A stretch of 64,000 nt of DNA, from contig NZ_FQZI01000001.1 in NCBI RefSeq assembly GCF_900142035.1, positions 744,001-808,000 on the forward strand, in the 5' to 3' direction. Both the position numbers and the translations under genes were made by a program. This stretch comes from Flavobacterium terrae. Its GTDB lineage: Bacteria > Bacteroidota > Bacteroidia > Flavobacteriales > Flavobacteriaceae. Positions 17,081 through 26,239 of the stretch are shown here, piece by piece (within the stretch, counting starts at the first letter, position 1; each line of letters opens with the position of its first letter). The notes beneath the pieces are model-generated. The model was given only the letters and a program-made list of their open reading frames with translations, had not been told where the DNA came from and ran no database searches.

Positions 17081-17740
17081 TTAGGTTGTTTTTTCTTCTG
17101 AATGCAAGTATTTTTCTATCAAATAATGGCCAAGATAAATTAAAGGTGTTAATACAATGGCTATAATTAGTTTAAAAGAATATCCTGAAAGAGACATATT
17201 GATGTAGTCTTTTGTTGAAATTTTTCCAGTTAACCAAAAGGCAATACCAGAAACGATAAAGCTGTCTATTAATTGCGAAATAACTGTTGATCCAGTGCTT
17301 CGTAGCCAAATCATTTTTTTTCCTGTTTTGTTTCTGAGAATCCAGAATACAGATGCATCAACTAATTGAGAAACCAAAAAGGCAATGATACTGGCTACCA
17401 TTATGAATAGACCTTGGCCGAAGACTGCAAAAAATTGAGAATCGTTTACGGTTTGTCCGGTTTCAAATGCAGGAATTTTTGTTCCAATAAATAACAATAT
17501 GATGCAATAAGCAATGAGTCCAGCTGTGATGAATGATAATTTTTTTACACCATCTTTTCCAAAATGTTCGTTTATTAAATCAGTGGTGAGGAAAACAACT
17601 GGCCAAGGTAAAATGCCAATGCTCATTAAAAAAGGTCCAATTTGGATTAGTTTTCCGCCAATTAATTCTGCAACTATAGCGTTAGTTATAAATATTCCGG
17701 CTAGAATTATGAATACTATATCTTTCTTGGTTTTAAACAT
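17081..17740 (-). CDS. Queuosine-precursor transporter (VUT/YhhQ family)
   Basis: A 219-residue inner-membrane protein with about six helices. The signature region [19 protein letters not shown] (43-61) is characteristic of the DUF165/YhhQ family that imports queuosine precursors such as preQ0/preQ1 for tRNA modification. A second conserved stretch, [15 protein letters not shown] and [10 protein letters not shown], gives the repeated QLxDS/A motif. No preQ1-type riboswitch is visible in the short leader. The gene is divergent from the dcp-like peptidase gene and has its own promoter element. Confidence 0.85.
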   Translation of the reverse strand: MFKTKKDIVFIILAGIFITNAIVAELIGGKLIQIGPFLMSIGILPWPVVFLTTDLINEHFGKDGVKKLSFITAGLIAYCIILLFIGTKIPAFETGQTVNDSQFFAVFGQGLFIMVASIIAFLVSQLVDASVFWILRNKTGKKMIWLRSTGSTVISQLIDSFIVSGIAFWLTGKISTKDYINMSLSGYSFKLIIAIVLTPLIYLGHYLIEKYLHSEEKTT

Positions 17741-17751
17741 AAAATTTTATT

Positions 17752-17759
17752 CAAAAGTA
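17752..17759 (-). promoter_or_regulatory. Likely -7 element for the queuosine-precursor transporter
   Basis: The minus strand reads TACTTTTG, an exact TAnnTTTG match, 11 bases before the ATG complement at 17740. The leader would be almost absent, which leaves no room for a riboswitch. Confidence 0.4.
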
Positions 17760-17777
17760 AATATCTTACAATTTTAG

Positions 17778-17785
17778 TAAATTTG
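17778..17785 (+). promoter_or_regulatory. Likely -7 element for the M3 peptidase gene
   Basis: TAAATTTG is an exact TAnnTTTG match, 21 bases before the ATG at 17807. It covers the TTG that could otherwise serve as an upstream start, supporting the ATG choice. Confidence 0.45.
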
Positions 17786-17806
17786 AATCAAACTAATTTC
17801 CTAACA

Positions 17807-19909
17807 ATGAAAAAAACAATTGGAATTATTATAATGGGATCAATTTTAACAATGGCAAATGCTCAAACGAATCCTCTTTTGAAAGAATGGACTGGTATTT
17901 ATGGAGGTGTTCCTGCTTTTGATACTTACCAGGTTTCTGATTTTAAACCGGCTTTTGATGTAGCAATTCAAGAGCGAATTCAAGGGTTAGATGCTATTGC
18001 AAATAATGCAGCAAAACCAACTTTTGAAAACACAATCGTGGCTTTAGAAAAAGTGGGCGATAAATTGAAACGTATTTCAGTAGTGTATGGCATTTATGGG
18101 TCGAACATTACTTCTCCAGAATTCAATAAAGTACAATCAGAAATGGAACCTGTTTTGGCTGATTTGAGCAGTCAGTATTATCAAAATGAAAAATTATTTC
18201 GTCGTGTAGAAACAATTTATAAATCGGCTGAAATGAAAAAACTTACGCCAGAACAGCAACGTTTAGTTTGGGTATATTATAAAAACTTTGTTAAGCAAGG
18301 TGCTCAATTATCGGCTTCAGACAAACAAAAAGTAAAAGAAATAAACGCTCGATTATCGGTTTTATTCACTCAGTTTAGTGATAATTTGTTGGCAGATGAA
18401 AACGACCAATATGTTGCATTAACTAAAGAATCCGATTTTGCTGGATTACCAGATGGAATTGTTAGAGCGGCAAAAGCGGAAGCTAAAGAACGAAATTTGA
18501 CTGTTTTGGGATGCATTGGTAATACACGTTCTTTTGTGGATCCGTTTCTAACGTTTTCACCTAATCGCGAGTTACGTGAAAAAGTATTTGAAATGTTTGT
18601 AAAACGTGGAGATAACAATGATGCACATGATACTAAAAAGATTTTAACAGAGATTCTTAAATTACGTGCTGAAAAAGCAAAGATAATGGGATTCCCAACT
18701 TTTGCACATTGGAATTTAACCGATAGGATGGCTAAAACTCCAGAAAATACTATGAAGTTAATGGAATCTGTTTGGAAGCCAGCTATAGTTCAGGTACAAA
18801 AAGATGTTGCAGAAATGCAAAAAATTGTTGATGCTGAGGGAGGTAAATTTAAAATAGAACCTTGGGATTATCGTTATTATGCAGAAAAAGTACGTAAATC
18901 TAAATACGATTTAGATCAAAATGAAATTAAAGAATATTTGCAGTTGGATAAACTACGTGAAGGTATGTTTTGGGTAGCTGGGCAATTGTTCGGGTTAGAA
19001 TTTAAACCAGTTGCCAATATTCCGGTTTTTAATCCTGATGTTAAAGTTTGGGAAGTAACCTATAAAGCAACTGGTCAAAAAGTAGGATTGTGGTATTTTG
19101 ATCCTTATGCACGCAAAGGAAAGCGTTCTGGAGCTTGGATGAATGCCTATCGTAACCAGCATAAAATTGATGGAAATGTATTGACAATAGTATCTAATAA
19201 CTCTAATTTTATAAAAGGAGTAGAGGGAGAGCCTGTGTTGATTTCATGGGATGATGCTAATACTTTATTTCATGAATTTGGACATGCATTACACGGATTG
19301 TGTTCAAATGTTACGTATCCGTCACTTTCAGGTACAGCTGTAGCTAGAGATTATGTGGAGTTTCCTTCTCAAGTTTTAGAGCGTTGGTTGTCTACTCCAG
19401 AGGTGTTGAATAAGTTTGCATTGCATTATAAAACAAATCAACCAATTCCACAAAGTTTAGTTGAGAAGATAGAGAAGGCGGCTACTTTTAATGAAGGGTT
19501 TGCTACCGTAGAAACGATTTCGAGTTCATTAGTAGATATGAAATTACATTTAGCAGGATCTAAAACAATCGATCCAACAAAGTTTGAAAAAGATTTTTCG
19601 GAAGAATATAAAATGCCTAAAGAAATAGTTTTACGTCACCGTATTCCGCAATTTGGGCATATTTTTTCTAGTGATGGTTATGCAGCTGGATATTATAGTT
19701 ATTTGTGGGCAGATGTTATTTCAGCTGATGCTACAGAAGCTTTTTTAGAAGCTAAAGGTGGCTTTTATGATAAAAACGTAGCTAAGAAATTATATGATCA
19801 TGTGTTTAGTGTTGGAAATACAATAGATCAAGCAGAAGGCTATCGCGCTTTTAGAGGAAAAGATCCAAAATCAGATGCTTTGATGAAAGCTAGAGGATTT
19901 AAAGAATAG
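17807..19909 (+). CDS. dcp: M3-family peptidyl-dipeptidase (Dcp-like), exported
   Basis: A zinc metallopeptidase of 700 residues that trims oligopeptides. A signal peptide (MKKTIGIIIMGSILTMANAQ) places it in the periplasm. The long helical N-terminal lobe includes NTIVALEKVGDKLKRISVVYG. The zinc site HEFGH is at about 489-493, within FHEFGHALHGL, and the third ligand is expected in FNEGFATVE. The C-terminal substrate-binding stretch FSSDGYAAGYYSYLWADV is typical of Dcp. Length agrees with E. coli Dcp (about 680) plus the leader. The ATG at 17807 is chosen because the reading-frame TTG upstream lies inside the promoter element. Confidence 0.93.
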   Translation: MKKTIGIIIMGSILTMANAQTNPLLKEWTGIYGGVPAFDTYQVSDFKPAFDVAIQERIQGLDAIANNAAKPTFENTIVALEKVGDKLKRISVVYGIYGSNITSPEFNKVQSEMEPVLADLSSQYYQNEKLFRRVETIYKSAEMKKLTPEQQRLVWVYYKNFVKQGAQLSASDKQKVKEINARLSVLFTQFSDNLLADENDQYVALTKESDFAGLPDGIVRAAKAEAKERNLTVLGCIGNTRSFVDPFLTFSPNRELREKVFEMFVKRGDNNDAHDTKKILTEILKLRAEKAKIMGFPTFAHWNLTDRMAKTPENTMKLMESVWKPAIVQVQKDVAEMQKIVDAEGGKFKIEPWDYRYYAEKVRKSKYDLDQNEIKEYLQLDKLREGMFWVAGQLFGLEFKPVANIPVFNPDVKVWEVTYKATGQKVGLWYFDPYARKGKRSGAWMNAYRNQHKIDGNVLTIVSNNSNFIKGVEGEPVLISWDDANTLFHEFGHALHGLCSNVTYPSLSGTAVARDYVEFPSQVLERWLSTPEVLNKFALHYKTNQPIPQSLVEKIEKAATFNEGFATVETISSSLVDMKLHLAGSKTIDPTKFEKDFSEEYKMPKEIVLRHRIPQFGHIFSSDGYAAGYYSYLWADVISADATEAFLEAKGGFYDKNVAKKLYDHVFSVGNTIDQAEGYRAFRGKDPKSDALMKARGFKE

Positions 19910-19920
19910 TTTATAAAACA

Positions 19921-19950
19921 AAAAAGAGACTTCAATTGAAGTCTCTTTTT
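19921..19950. terminator. Bidirectional intrinsic terminator between the peptidase gene and tsf
   Basis: The 30 bases form a perfect palindrome centred between 19935 and 19936: five A, GAGACTTCAA, TTGAAGTCTC, five T. It serves the plus-strand peptidase gene and the converging tsf gene. Confidence 0.9.
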
Positions 19951-19969
19951 ATTTATTGTAATTTGTAGA

Positions 19970-20932
19970 TTAACCTAAAGTAACTCTTTTGAAACCTGTG
20001 ATTTCAACATTGAATCCTTTAACGTAATCACTAACTTTTTTACTATCATCTTTGATGAAGTTTTGATCTAATAAAGCTTTTTCTTGATCTAAAGTAGTAT
20101 TGTCAGAAATGAAACGTTGGATTTTTCCAGGAATAATTTTATCCCAAATTTGCTCTGGTTTACCTTCAGCTTTTAATTCGGCTTTAGCATCTTCTTCAGC
20201 TTGTTTTAATACTTCTTCAGTTAATTGAGAATAAGAAATATATTTAGGAACATTTTTCAATGTTTTTCCTAAACGTTGTGCTTCTTCATTTTCTTTTTCA
20301 ATTACAGCAATACGTGCAGCAAGTTCAGAAGCAACGAAAGCAGGATCAAAATCTTTGTAAGATAAAGTGTCAGCTCCCATTGAAGCAACTTGCATAGAGA
20401 TGTCTTTAGTTAAAACATCAGCATTAGCAATTGGAGCAGAAATTGCAGTTAAAGCAGCAATTTTGTTCACGTGAACATAAGATCCAACGAAAGCACCTTC
20501 TAAGATTTCAAAACCACCGATTTCGATTTTTTCACCGATAACACCAGTTTGTTCGATTAATTTTTCAGCAACAGTGATTCCGTTAAAATCTGAAGCTAAA
20601 AATTCTTCTTTAGAAGAAAAGTTAATAGCTCTTTCAACTAAATCTTTTGCTAAAGCTACGAAAGCTTCATTTTTACCTACGAAGTCAGTCTCACAGTTTA
20701 AAGTGATGATAGCTCCTTTAGTGTTGTCTGCATTGATAAAAGAAACAGCAGCTCCTTCAGAAGACTCGCGGTCAGAACGGTTAGCAGCCACTTTTTGTCC
20801 TTTTTCTCTAAGGATTTGGATAGCTTTATCGAAATCTCCTTCAGCTTCAACTAAAGCTTTTTTACAGTCCATCATTCCGGCACCTGTAGTTTGTCTTAAT
20901 TTATTTACGTCTGCAGCAGTAATTGTTGCCAT
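19970..20932 (-). CDS. tsf: Translation elongation factor Ts
   Basis: Nucleotide-exchange factor that recycles EF-Tu-GDP. 320 residues, slightly longer than the E. coli protein (283) because of an insertion in the C-terminal half that is common in Bacteroidetes. The N-terminal UBA-like domain (ITAADVNKLRQTTGAGMMDCKKAL, positions 4-27) and the core signature TLNCETDFVGKNEAFVALA are clear. It follows rpsB on the same strand, separated by a 130-base gap that contains a large hairpin. Confidence 0.97.
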   Translation of the reverse strand: MATITAADVNKLRQTTGAGMMDCKKALVEAEGDFDKAIQILREKGQKVAANRSDRESSEGAAVSFINADNTKGAIITLNCETDFVGKNEAFVALAKDLVERAINFSSKEEFLASDFNGITVAEKLIEQTGVIGEKIEIGGFEILEGAFVGSYVHVNKIAALTAISAPIANADVLTKDISMQVASMGADTLSYKDFDPAFVASELAARIAVIEKENEEAQRLGKTLKNVPKYISYSQLTEEVLKQAEEDAKAELKAEGKPEQIWDKIIPGKIQRFISDNTTLDQEKALLDQNFIKDDSKKVSDYVKGFNVEITGFKRVTLG

Positions 20933-20969
20933 AGTGTTTTAAATTTTTAAGTTTTTTTAAAAGTAAAAA

Positions 20970-21053
20970 ATTCCAATCTTCAAATTCCAAGTTCCAATTT
21001 TAAGAAATCATCAAATTTGATAATTCGTTGGAACTTGGAATTGAGATTGGAAT
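20970..21053. repeat. Large inverted repeat (hairpin element) between rpsB and tsf
   Basis: The left arm at 20970-20997 and the right arm at 21028-21053 pair almost completely (ATTCCAATCT and AGATTGGAAT at the outer ends, TTCCAAGTTCCAA and TTGGAACTTGGAA at the inner ends), with only a two-base length difference. The loop holds a second palindrome, ATCAAATTTGAT (21009-21020). The TTCCAA repeats within each arm give it the look of a dispersed intergenic palindromic element. It could also tune rpsB against tsf expression. Confidence 0.8.
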
Positions 21054-21062
21054 CTATTTTAT

Positions 21063-21821
21063 TTATTCTTCTGAAGCTGCAGTTGTAGTTTCAACTTTTG
21101 CTTCTTCAGTAGCTTCTACTTCTTTGTCTGAAGTTCTGTTAGATAAACCTTCAGTGATAGCAGCAGTAACTAATGATAATACTTTGTCAATTGATTTTGA
21201 AGCATCATCGTTTGCAGGGATTACATAGTCAACTTGACGTGGGTCAGAGTTTGTATCAACCATTGCAAAAACTGGAATGTTTAATTTTTGAGCTTCTTTT
21301 ACTGCGATGTGTTCAGCTTTGATATCAACTACGAATAATGCAGCTGGTAATCTAGACATATCAGCGATAGAACCTAAGTTCTTCTCTAATTTTGCACGTA
21401 GACGCTCAATTTGTAATTTCTCTTTTTTAGAAAGAGTGTCAAATGTACCGTCTTTCTTCATTCTGTCGATAGAAGCCATTTTTTTAACAGCTTTACGAAT
21501 TGTAACGAAGTTTGTTAACATACCACCTGGCCATCTTTCAGTGATGTATGGCATGTTTGCAGCCGCTGCTTTTTCAGCAACGATGTCTTTAGCTTGTTTT
21601 TTGGTAGCAACGAATAATACTTTTCTACCAGATGCAGCGATTTTTTTCAAAGCTTCGTTAGCTTCTTCAATTTTAGCTGCAGTTTTATATAGATTGATAA
21701 TGTGGATACCATTACGCTCCATATAGATGTAAGGAGCCATGTTTGGGTCCCATTTTCTAGTCATGTGTCCAAAATGAACACCTGCTTCTAGTAATTCTTT
21801 AACTTCTACTTTATTTGCCAT
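21063..21821 (-). CDS. rpsB: 30S ribosomal protein S2
   Basis: 252 residues, at the family length with an extra acidic Thr/Glu-rich tail. Signatures: VKELLEAGVHFGHMTRKWDPNM near the N-terminus and VVDIKAEHIAVKEAQKLNIPV, with the PNDD-like segment IPANDDASKSI. The ATG at 21821 (MANKVEVKELL) is chosen rather than an upstream in-frame start because S2 proteins begin just before this motif. It lies in the order rplM-rpsI-rpsB-tsf, all on the minus strand. Confidence 0.97.
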   Translation of the reverse strand: MANKVEVKELLEAGVHFGHMTRKWDPNMAPYIYMERNGIHIINLYKTAAKIEEANEALKKIAASGRKVLFVATKKQAKDIVAEKAAAANMPYITERWPGGMLTNFVTIRKAVKKMASIDRMKKDGTFDTLSKKEKLQIERLRAKLEKNLGSIADMSRLPAALFVVDIKAEHIAVKEAQKLNIPVFAMVDTNSDPRQVDYVIPANDDASKSIDKVLSLVTAAITEGLSNRTSDKEVEATEEAKVETTTAASEE

Positions 21822-21965
21822 TTTGTAATAGTTTACGTTCTGTTGAATTAGCAATGGATAAGTAGCGATTTATAATCAGGTCTTAACCATTTAGATGCTA
21901 AACTAATCTCCGACCTCAGTACGGAAAAGCAACAATAACTTAGTTTTAATAAATAATAATAAATA
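21822..21965 (-). other. Leader region of rpsB, possible regulatory RNA
   Basis: The 144 bases between rpsI and rpsB have no gene. They are less AT-rich than other gaps here and contain local pairing potential, for example GGTC in the segment ACTGAGGTCGGAGATTAG against GACC in TTAAGACCTGATT on the minus strand. A leader that binds S2 would be plausible by analogy with other ribosomal operons. I cannot assign it to a known RNA family. Confidence 0.3.
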
Positions 21966-22352
21966 TTAACGTTTAGAGAATTGGAATCTCTTACGAGCTT
22001 TCTTCTGACCGAATTTTTTACGTTCAACCATTCTAGGGTCTCTCGTTAATAATCCTTCTGGTTTTAAGATTGCTCTGTTTCCTTCTCCAACTTCGCACAT
22101 AGCGCGAGCAATAGCCATACGAACAGCTTCTGCTTGACCTGTAGTACCACCACCATAAACATTGATTTTAACATCATAGTTTGAAGCGTTTTCAGTCATT
22201 GCAAGAGGTTGCATAACTTTGTACTGTAAAGTTGCAGTAGGGAAATAAGCATTAAATGCTCTTTTGTTTACAGTGATGTTTCCTGTACCTTCTGATACAT
22301 AAACACGTGCCACGGCACATTTTCTTCTACCGATTTTGTGAATAACTCCCAT
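21966..22352 (-). CDS. rpsI: 30S ribosomal protein S9
   Basis: 128 residues, the normal length. It starts MGVIHKIGRRKCAVARVYV and ends in the basic KKARKRFQFSKR tail that reaches the decoding region (the SKR terminus is diagnostic). NVYGGGTTGQAEAVRMAIARA is the conserved core. The start codon overlaps the rplM stop by one base (TAATG arrangement), so translation is coupled. Confidence 0.98.
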   Translation of the reverse strand: MGVIHKIGRRKCAVARVYVSEGTGNITVNKRAFNAYFPTATLQYKVMQPLAMTENASNYDVKINVYGGGTTGQAEAVRMAIARAMCEVGEGNRAILKPEGLLTRDPRMVERKKFGQKKARKRFQFSKR

Positions 22353-22807
22353 TACTTAAGATCGTTTAGATTAACGGTTTTAGGTTGTTGAGCAGCATGT
22401 TTGTGCTCTGGACCTACATTTACATTTAAATTACGGAATAACTCAGCACCTAATTTGTTTTTAGGTAGCATTCCTTTTACAGCTTTTTCTACTAATAATG
22501 CAGGGTTTTTTTGTTGCATTACTTTAGCTGTTAAAAATCTTTGTCCTCCTGGGTAACCTGTGTGGCGAACGTAAGTTTTGTCTGCCAATTTGTTTCCAGT
22601 TAGATTGATTTTTTCTGCGTTGATAATGATTACGTTATCTCCACAGTCCACGTGCGGTGTATAACTTGGCTTGTACTTACCTCTTAAAAGCATCGCAACT
22701 TTTGTAGCAAGACGACCTAAGTTATGACCTTCAGCATCAACAACAATCCACTGTTTGTTTACAGTAGCTTTGTTTGCCGAAATTGTCTTGTAGCTTAATG
22801 TGTTCAC
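22352..22807 (-). CDS. rplM: 50S ribosomal protein L13
   Basis: 151 residues, typical length. Signatures: WIVVDAEGHNLGRLATKVAMLLRGK split over 21-45, YTPHVDCGDNVIIINAEKI and AVKGMLPKNKLG. It is the first gene of the rplM-rpsI unit and has a full promoter upstream. Confidence 0.98.
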   Translation of the reverse strand: MNTLSYKTISANKATVNKQWIVVDAEGHNLGRLATKVAMLLRGKYKPSYTPHVDCGDNVIIINAEKINLTGNKLADKTYVRHTGYPGGQRFLTAKVMQQKNPALLVEKAVKGMLPKNKLGAELFRNLNVNVGPEHKHAAQQPKTVNLNDLK

Positions 22808-22853
22808 AATAATTACTTTTTAATTAAACATTCCATTCCCAATTAAGGGAGTG

Positions 22854-22884
22854 CAAAAGTACAATTATTTATTTATAAAGCAAA
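22854..22884 (-). promoter_or_regulatory. Promoter of the rplM-rpsI(-rpsB-tsf) unit
   Basis: On the minus strand TTTG (22881-22884) and TACTTTTG (22854-22861) are separated by exactly 19 bases, a complete match to the Bacteroidetes housekeeping consensus. The early transcript can form a short imperfect CCC/GGG hairpin (bases 22834-22853). Confidence 0.8.
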
Positions 22885-23044
22885 TAGCATTTTAAATTTT
22901 CTTTTTTTATTGCCTTTCAATTGGTTACAAGGATTGAGGTAAATGTTTCTTTTTAAACTATAATTCATTTAATAATGACAATCGAATTTATCCAACCAAA
23001 AGAAATTTTATTTTAGTATTTTTACGCTATATATAATGTAATAG

Positions 23045-24070
23045 ATGAAGCCAAAAGCCACATTAAAGCAAATTGCTGCAGATTTAGGTGTTTCAGTATC
23101 CACTGTTTCAAAAGCGCTAAGCGATAGTCCTGAGATTAGTATTGCTACTCGGGATAAAATTAAAGAGTTTGCGAAGCTTAGAAATTACAAACCTAATAGT
23201 ATGGCTCAAAATTTAAAGAGACAACGTACTAATACTATTGGTGTTATTATACCTAATATTTTGAATCCTTTCTTTGCAAAGGTGTTTAGTGGTATAGAAA
23301 AATATGCTAATGACAAAGGTTATAATGTTATTACTTATATATCTAATGAGTCAATGGAAAAGGAGAAACAAGCTATGCATATGTTGAGCAACGGTACTGT
23401 AGATGGTTTTATTTTATCTATTGCAGAAGAAACACAAATGCAAAACGAAATGTCACACTTTAAAGAAGCTATTAAAGATGGTATTCCTATCGTGATGTTT
23501 GATAGAACTTCAGATAATGTAGAATGTGATAAAGTTATAGTTGATGATTATGACTCCGCAGTGCATGCAACACAACATTTAATAAATACAGGCTGTAAAC
23601 GTATTGCGCTTTTATCTTGTGATGCTAGTTTGAGTGTTTCTCAATTGAGAGCCAATGGTTATTATGATACATTAAAAGAAAATAATATTGCAGTAGCAGA
23701 TGAATTGGTAATTATGACGGATACTGTTGAAGAATATGATGAAAGATTAACTCATTTAATTGATAATGTTTCTTTTGATGGAATTTTTGCTTTGGATGAA
23801 CACGCCTCTACTTTAGCGATGAAGTTAGCTGTTAAGAAAGGAATAAAAATCCCGGATGAATTACAAATTGTAGGTTTTGCCGATGGGGCTTGGTCAAGAC
23901 GATTAACACCAAGTTTAGCTACAATAAGCCAGCACGGACCACAAATTGGAGCCGAGGCTGCTAAACTTTTAATAGACCGTATTGAAAAGAAAGCAGAGAA
24001 AAATGTCTACAAAACGACTGTGATAAAAACAGAGTTGCGTTATAGAGATTCTGTGAAGAAACCGGTTTAA
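23045..24070 (+). CDS. LacI-family transcriptional regulator
   Basis: 341 residues with the full LacI layout. The N-terminal helix-turn-helix is ATLKQIAADLGVSVSTVSKAL (4-24), followed by the hinge helix NYKPNSMAQNLK and a periplasmic-binding-protein-like effector domain starting TNTIGVIIPNILNPFFAKV. Such proteins bind palindromic operators and respond to a sugar or nucleoside. There is no obvious sugar operon beside it. Its 3' end overlaps the converging methyltransferase gene by four bases. Target and ligand are unknown. Confidence 0.92.
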   Translation: MKPKATLKQIAADLGVSVSTVSKALSDSPEISIATRDKIKEFAKLRNYKPNSMAQNLKRQRTNTIGVIIPNILNPFFAKVFSGIEKYANDKGYNVITYISNESMEKEKQAMHMLSNGTVDGFILSIAEETQMQNEMSHFKEAIKDGIPIVMFDRTSDNVECDKVIVDDYDSAVHATQHLINTGCKRIALLSCDASLSVSQLRANGYYDTLKENNIAVADELVIMTDTVEEYDERLTHLIDNVSFDGIFALDEHASTLAMKLAVKKGIKIPDELQIVGFADGAWSRRLTPSLATISQHGPQIGAEAAKLLIDRIEKKAEKNVYKTTVIKTELRYRDSVKKPV

Positions 24071-24717
24071 TTTTCAAATATAAAATTTGTTTCTCTGTAA
24101 ATTTTTATTTCTTTAATGAGATTAAATTCAACTTCATTTTTTTTTGCTATTTGCAATATGTTTTCAATTTTGCAATCTTCGGATAAAATCATGTAGATTT
24201 TAGACTTAATGCTTTTTTCTTTAATCTGATTAAATAATGATTCAAAATATTCAAAATTTTGCCCACAAAACCACGCTTGTTCTTTTATACTTTTAGGATT
24301 TTTTGGGTAATATGGTGGATTAATAATGATGAAATCAAAATTAATATCTTCAATTTTTTCGAATAAGTCAGAATAGTAAATATTTACAGAGGCATTGTTT
24401 TGAATACAATTTTTATTTAAAAATTCTAATGCTTTCAAATTTATATCTGTAGCTGTTACTATTGCACCTCTTTTATAAGCATAAATGGAAATTATACCAC
24501 AGCCACAACCAAGTTCAAGTAGTTTTTTATTACTCAAATTTATTGTGGAGATAAAATCAAGTAAGATCTTTGTGCTAAATGTTAAATGTGGAGGAAAAAC
24601 ATCAGGATGTACTTTTACACAAATATTTTCATAGCAATAATTTCTTGGTTTTGAATAATATAAGTTTGAACCAAGTTTTAAAAAAGGATGAGTTATTTTT
24701 TTAATTATATTTCTCAT
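24067..24717 (-). CDS. Class I SAM-dependent methyltransferase (HemK/PrmA-like)
   Basis: 216 residues with a Rossmann methyltransferase core. The SAM loop LLELGCGCGIISIYAYKRG is at about 63-81, the acidic ATDIN follows, and the substrate-side motif is IIINPPYYP (about 131-139). The NPPY motif is used to methylate planar nitrogen or amide groups in N6-adenine and glutamine methyltransferases, though some small-molecule enzymes share it. The gene begins one base inside the stop of the upstream B12-type radical SAM gene, so it is the last member of that operon. Confidence 0.85.
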   Translation of the reverse strand: MRNIIKKITHPFLKLGSNLYYSKPRNYCYENICVKVHPDVFPPHLTFSTKILLDFISTINLSNKKLLELGCGCGIISIYAYKRGAIVTATDINLKALEFLNKNCIQNNASVNIYYSDLFEKIEDINFDFIIINPPYYPKNPKSIKEQAWFCGQNFEYFESLFNQIKEKSIKSKIYMILSEDCKIENILQIAKKNEVEFNLIKEIKIYRETNFIFEN

Positions 24718-26237
24718 TATTCAGAATAAAAACCTTCAATTTCTGGTTGACGGTATTTCCATATTTTATGTAATGCTTTTATTTCGTAAGGGAAATGATA
24801 GAAATTTGTTTTGTATCGTATACCAGATATGGTTTGTAAAACTTTCTTTTTATATCCTCGAATTCTGAAATCAGAAGCGGTGGGATAATATCCATTTAAA
24901 ACGGTTTCGAAATTTTTGATTGTGTCAATCATATAAGGTTTTAACCATGGTGTTAATGGGTTTTTACGTAAATCGAAATTTTCCCAACTTGGCGAAATCC
25001 AATCTTCTAATTGTTCGGGAAAATGAAAGCCAGCATCAAGTATTTGTTGGTATAATTCTGATCCTTCAGTGGGAACAGGACTAAATAAATATATTATTAT
25101 TTCAGATTTAGGATTGATGGATTTAATTTCTTTTATGAAATTAATATCCCACAAGATTTGGTCGTAAACTTCCTTTTCCGTTGGAGCAGGCATTCCTAAT
25201 ACGAAAGATAACTCTGGAATGATGTCGACCTTCTTCATCCGCAAGACAAAATCTTTAATCATTTGTCCGGTTTGTGTTCCGCCTTTATTCATTTGTTTTA
25301 AAACAGCATCGTTACCCGTTTCAGCACCTAAAAATATCATTTTACAGCCAGCTTTGCGCATCAGTTTTAAGTCATCGTCTGAATACATGTTTATGGTGTC
25401 AATTCTACCTTCGCCCCAATAACTTATGTTATCATTTAAAATGAGTTCTGAAAATTCTAAGACGCGTTTTTTGGAGGTAAAAAAATTATTATCGTGAAAT
25501 TCAATGGCGTCAATTTTATATTTTTCCTTGAAATACTTCACATCTTCATAAATACGAGTAGCTGACATACCTTTCCATTTCGCATTATAAATTGGTACTA
25601 CTGCACAAAATGAACATGAAAAAGGACAACCCATGCTAGAATGATAGGACAAGGTTTTGTTTCCCATAAATGTTTTTGCTAAATAATTTCTAACAGGATA
25701 AAAAGTATTTAAATAGTCGTATGGAAATTTTGGTAAAGTGTCTTGATCGAGTAATGCTTCTACACAATTTTTAATGATTTTGCCTTCTTTGTCTTTAAAA
25801 ATAAGATTCTTTATTGAAGGCAATTGTTCTAAATCGTTGAATTCTAATGCTTTTAAAAGTTCAGGAAATGTATTGTCGCCTGGCCCGTTAATTACATAAT
25901 CGACATAGCCAGAATGTAAGCAAACTTTATATTGATTGGATGCAAAATAACCACCCCAAATTGTTGTTACTTCTGGAAATTGTTCTTTTATTTTTTTAGT
26001 GAACGGAATCGCTTGACGCAATTGAGGACCCGGCATAACCGTGGAACCAAAGTATTTAAACTCTCCAGTTTTTAAATAACTTTCAATTTTTCCCCAAGGA
26101 TTTATTTCCAAATTTCCATCCACAAAAACATATTCATATCTTCCATGTATTGAGGCGCCAACTTGCAGTATAGAATTAGGAATTCGATGTTTGCCGTTAG
26201 CACTACGTGGGTTGAATATGATGATTTTTCTTTTCAT
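24717..26237 (-). CDS. B12-binding-type radical SAM protein (copy A)
   Basis: 506 residues with the two-domain class B layout. The N-terminal cobalamin-binding-like Rossmann domain (1-160) contains IWGGYFAS and ends DYVINGPGDNTF. The radical SAM barrel has its [4Fe-4S] site at Cys204, Cys208 and Cys211 (CPFSCSFC), with further motifs FHDNNFFTSKKR and MIFLGAETGND. There is no DxHxxG motif, as usual in BchE-like enzymes. Relatives methylate, cyclise or rearrange unactivated carbons. It resembles copy C (34319-35734) more than copies D and E. It lies between the rSAM/SPASM gene (2-base gap) and the methyltransferase gene (1-base overlap). Confidence 0.9.
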   Translation of the reverse strand: MKRKIIIFNPRSANGKHRIPNSILQVGASIHGRYEYVFVDGNLEINPWGKIESYLKTGEFKYFGSTVMPGPQLRQAIPFTKKIKEQFPEVTTIWGGYFASNQYKVCLHSGYVDYVINGPGDNTFPELLKALEFNDLEQLPSIKNLIFKDKEGKIIKNCVEALLDQDTLPKFPYDYLNTFYPVRNYLAKTFMGNKTLSYHSSMGCPFSCSFCAVVPIYNAKWKGMSATRIYEDVKYFKEKYKIDAIEFHDNNFFTSKKRVLEFSELILNDNISYWGEGRIDTINMYSDDDLKLMRKAGCKMIFLGAETGNDAVLKQMNKGGTQTGQMIKDFVLRMKKVDIIPELSFVLGMPAPTEKEVYDQILWDINFIKEIKSINPKSEIIIYLFSPVPTEGSELYQQILDAGFHFPEQLEDWISPSWENFDLRKNPLTPWLKPYMIDTIKNFETVLNGYYPTASDFRIRGYKKKVLQTISGIRYKTNFYHFPYEIKALHKIWKYRQPEIEGFYSE

Positions 26238-26239
26238 TT

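Noticed and set aside
17741-17806. preQ1 riboswitch before the queuosine-precursor transporter
   Set aside because: The likely promoter element is only 11 bases from the start codon and I see no H-type pseudoknot core in the short leader.
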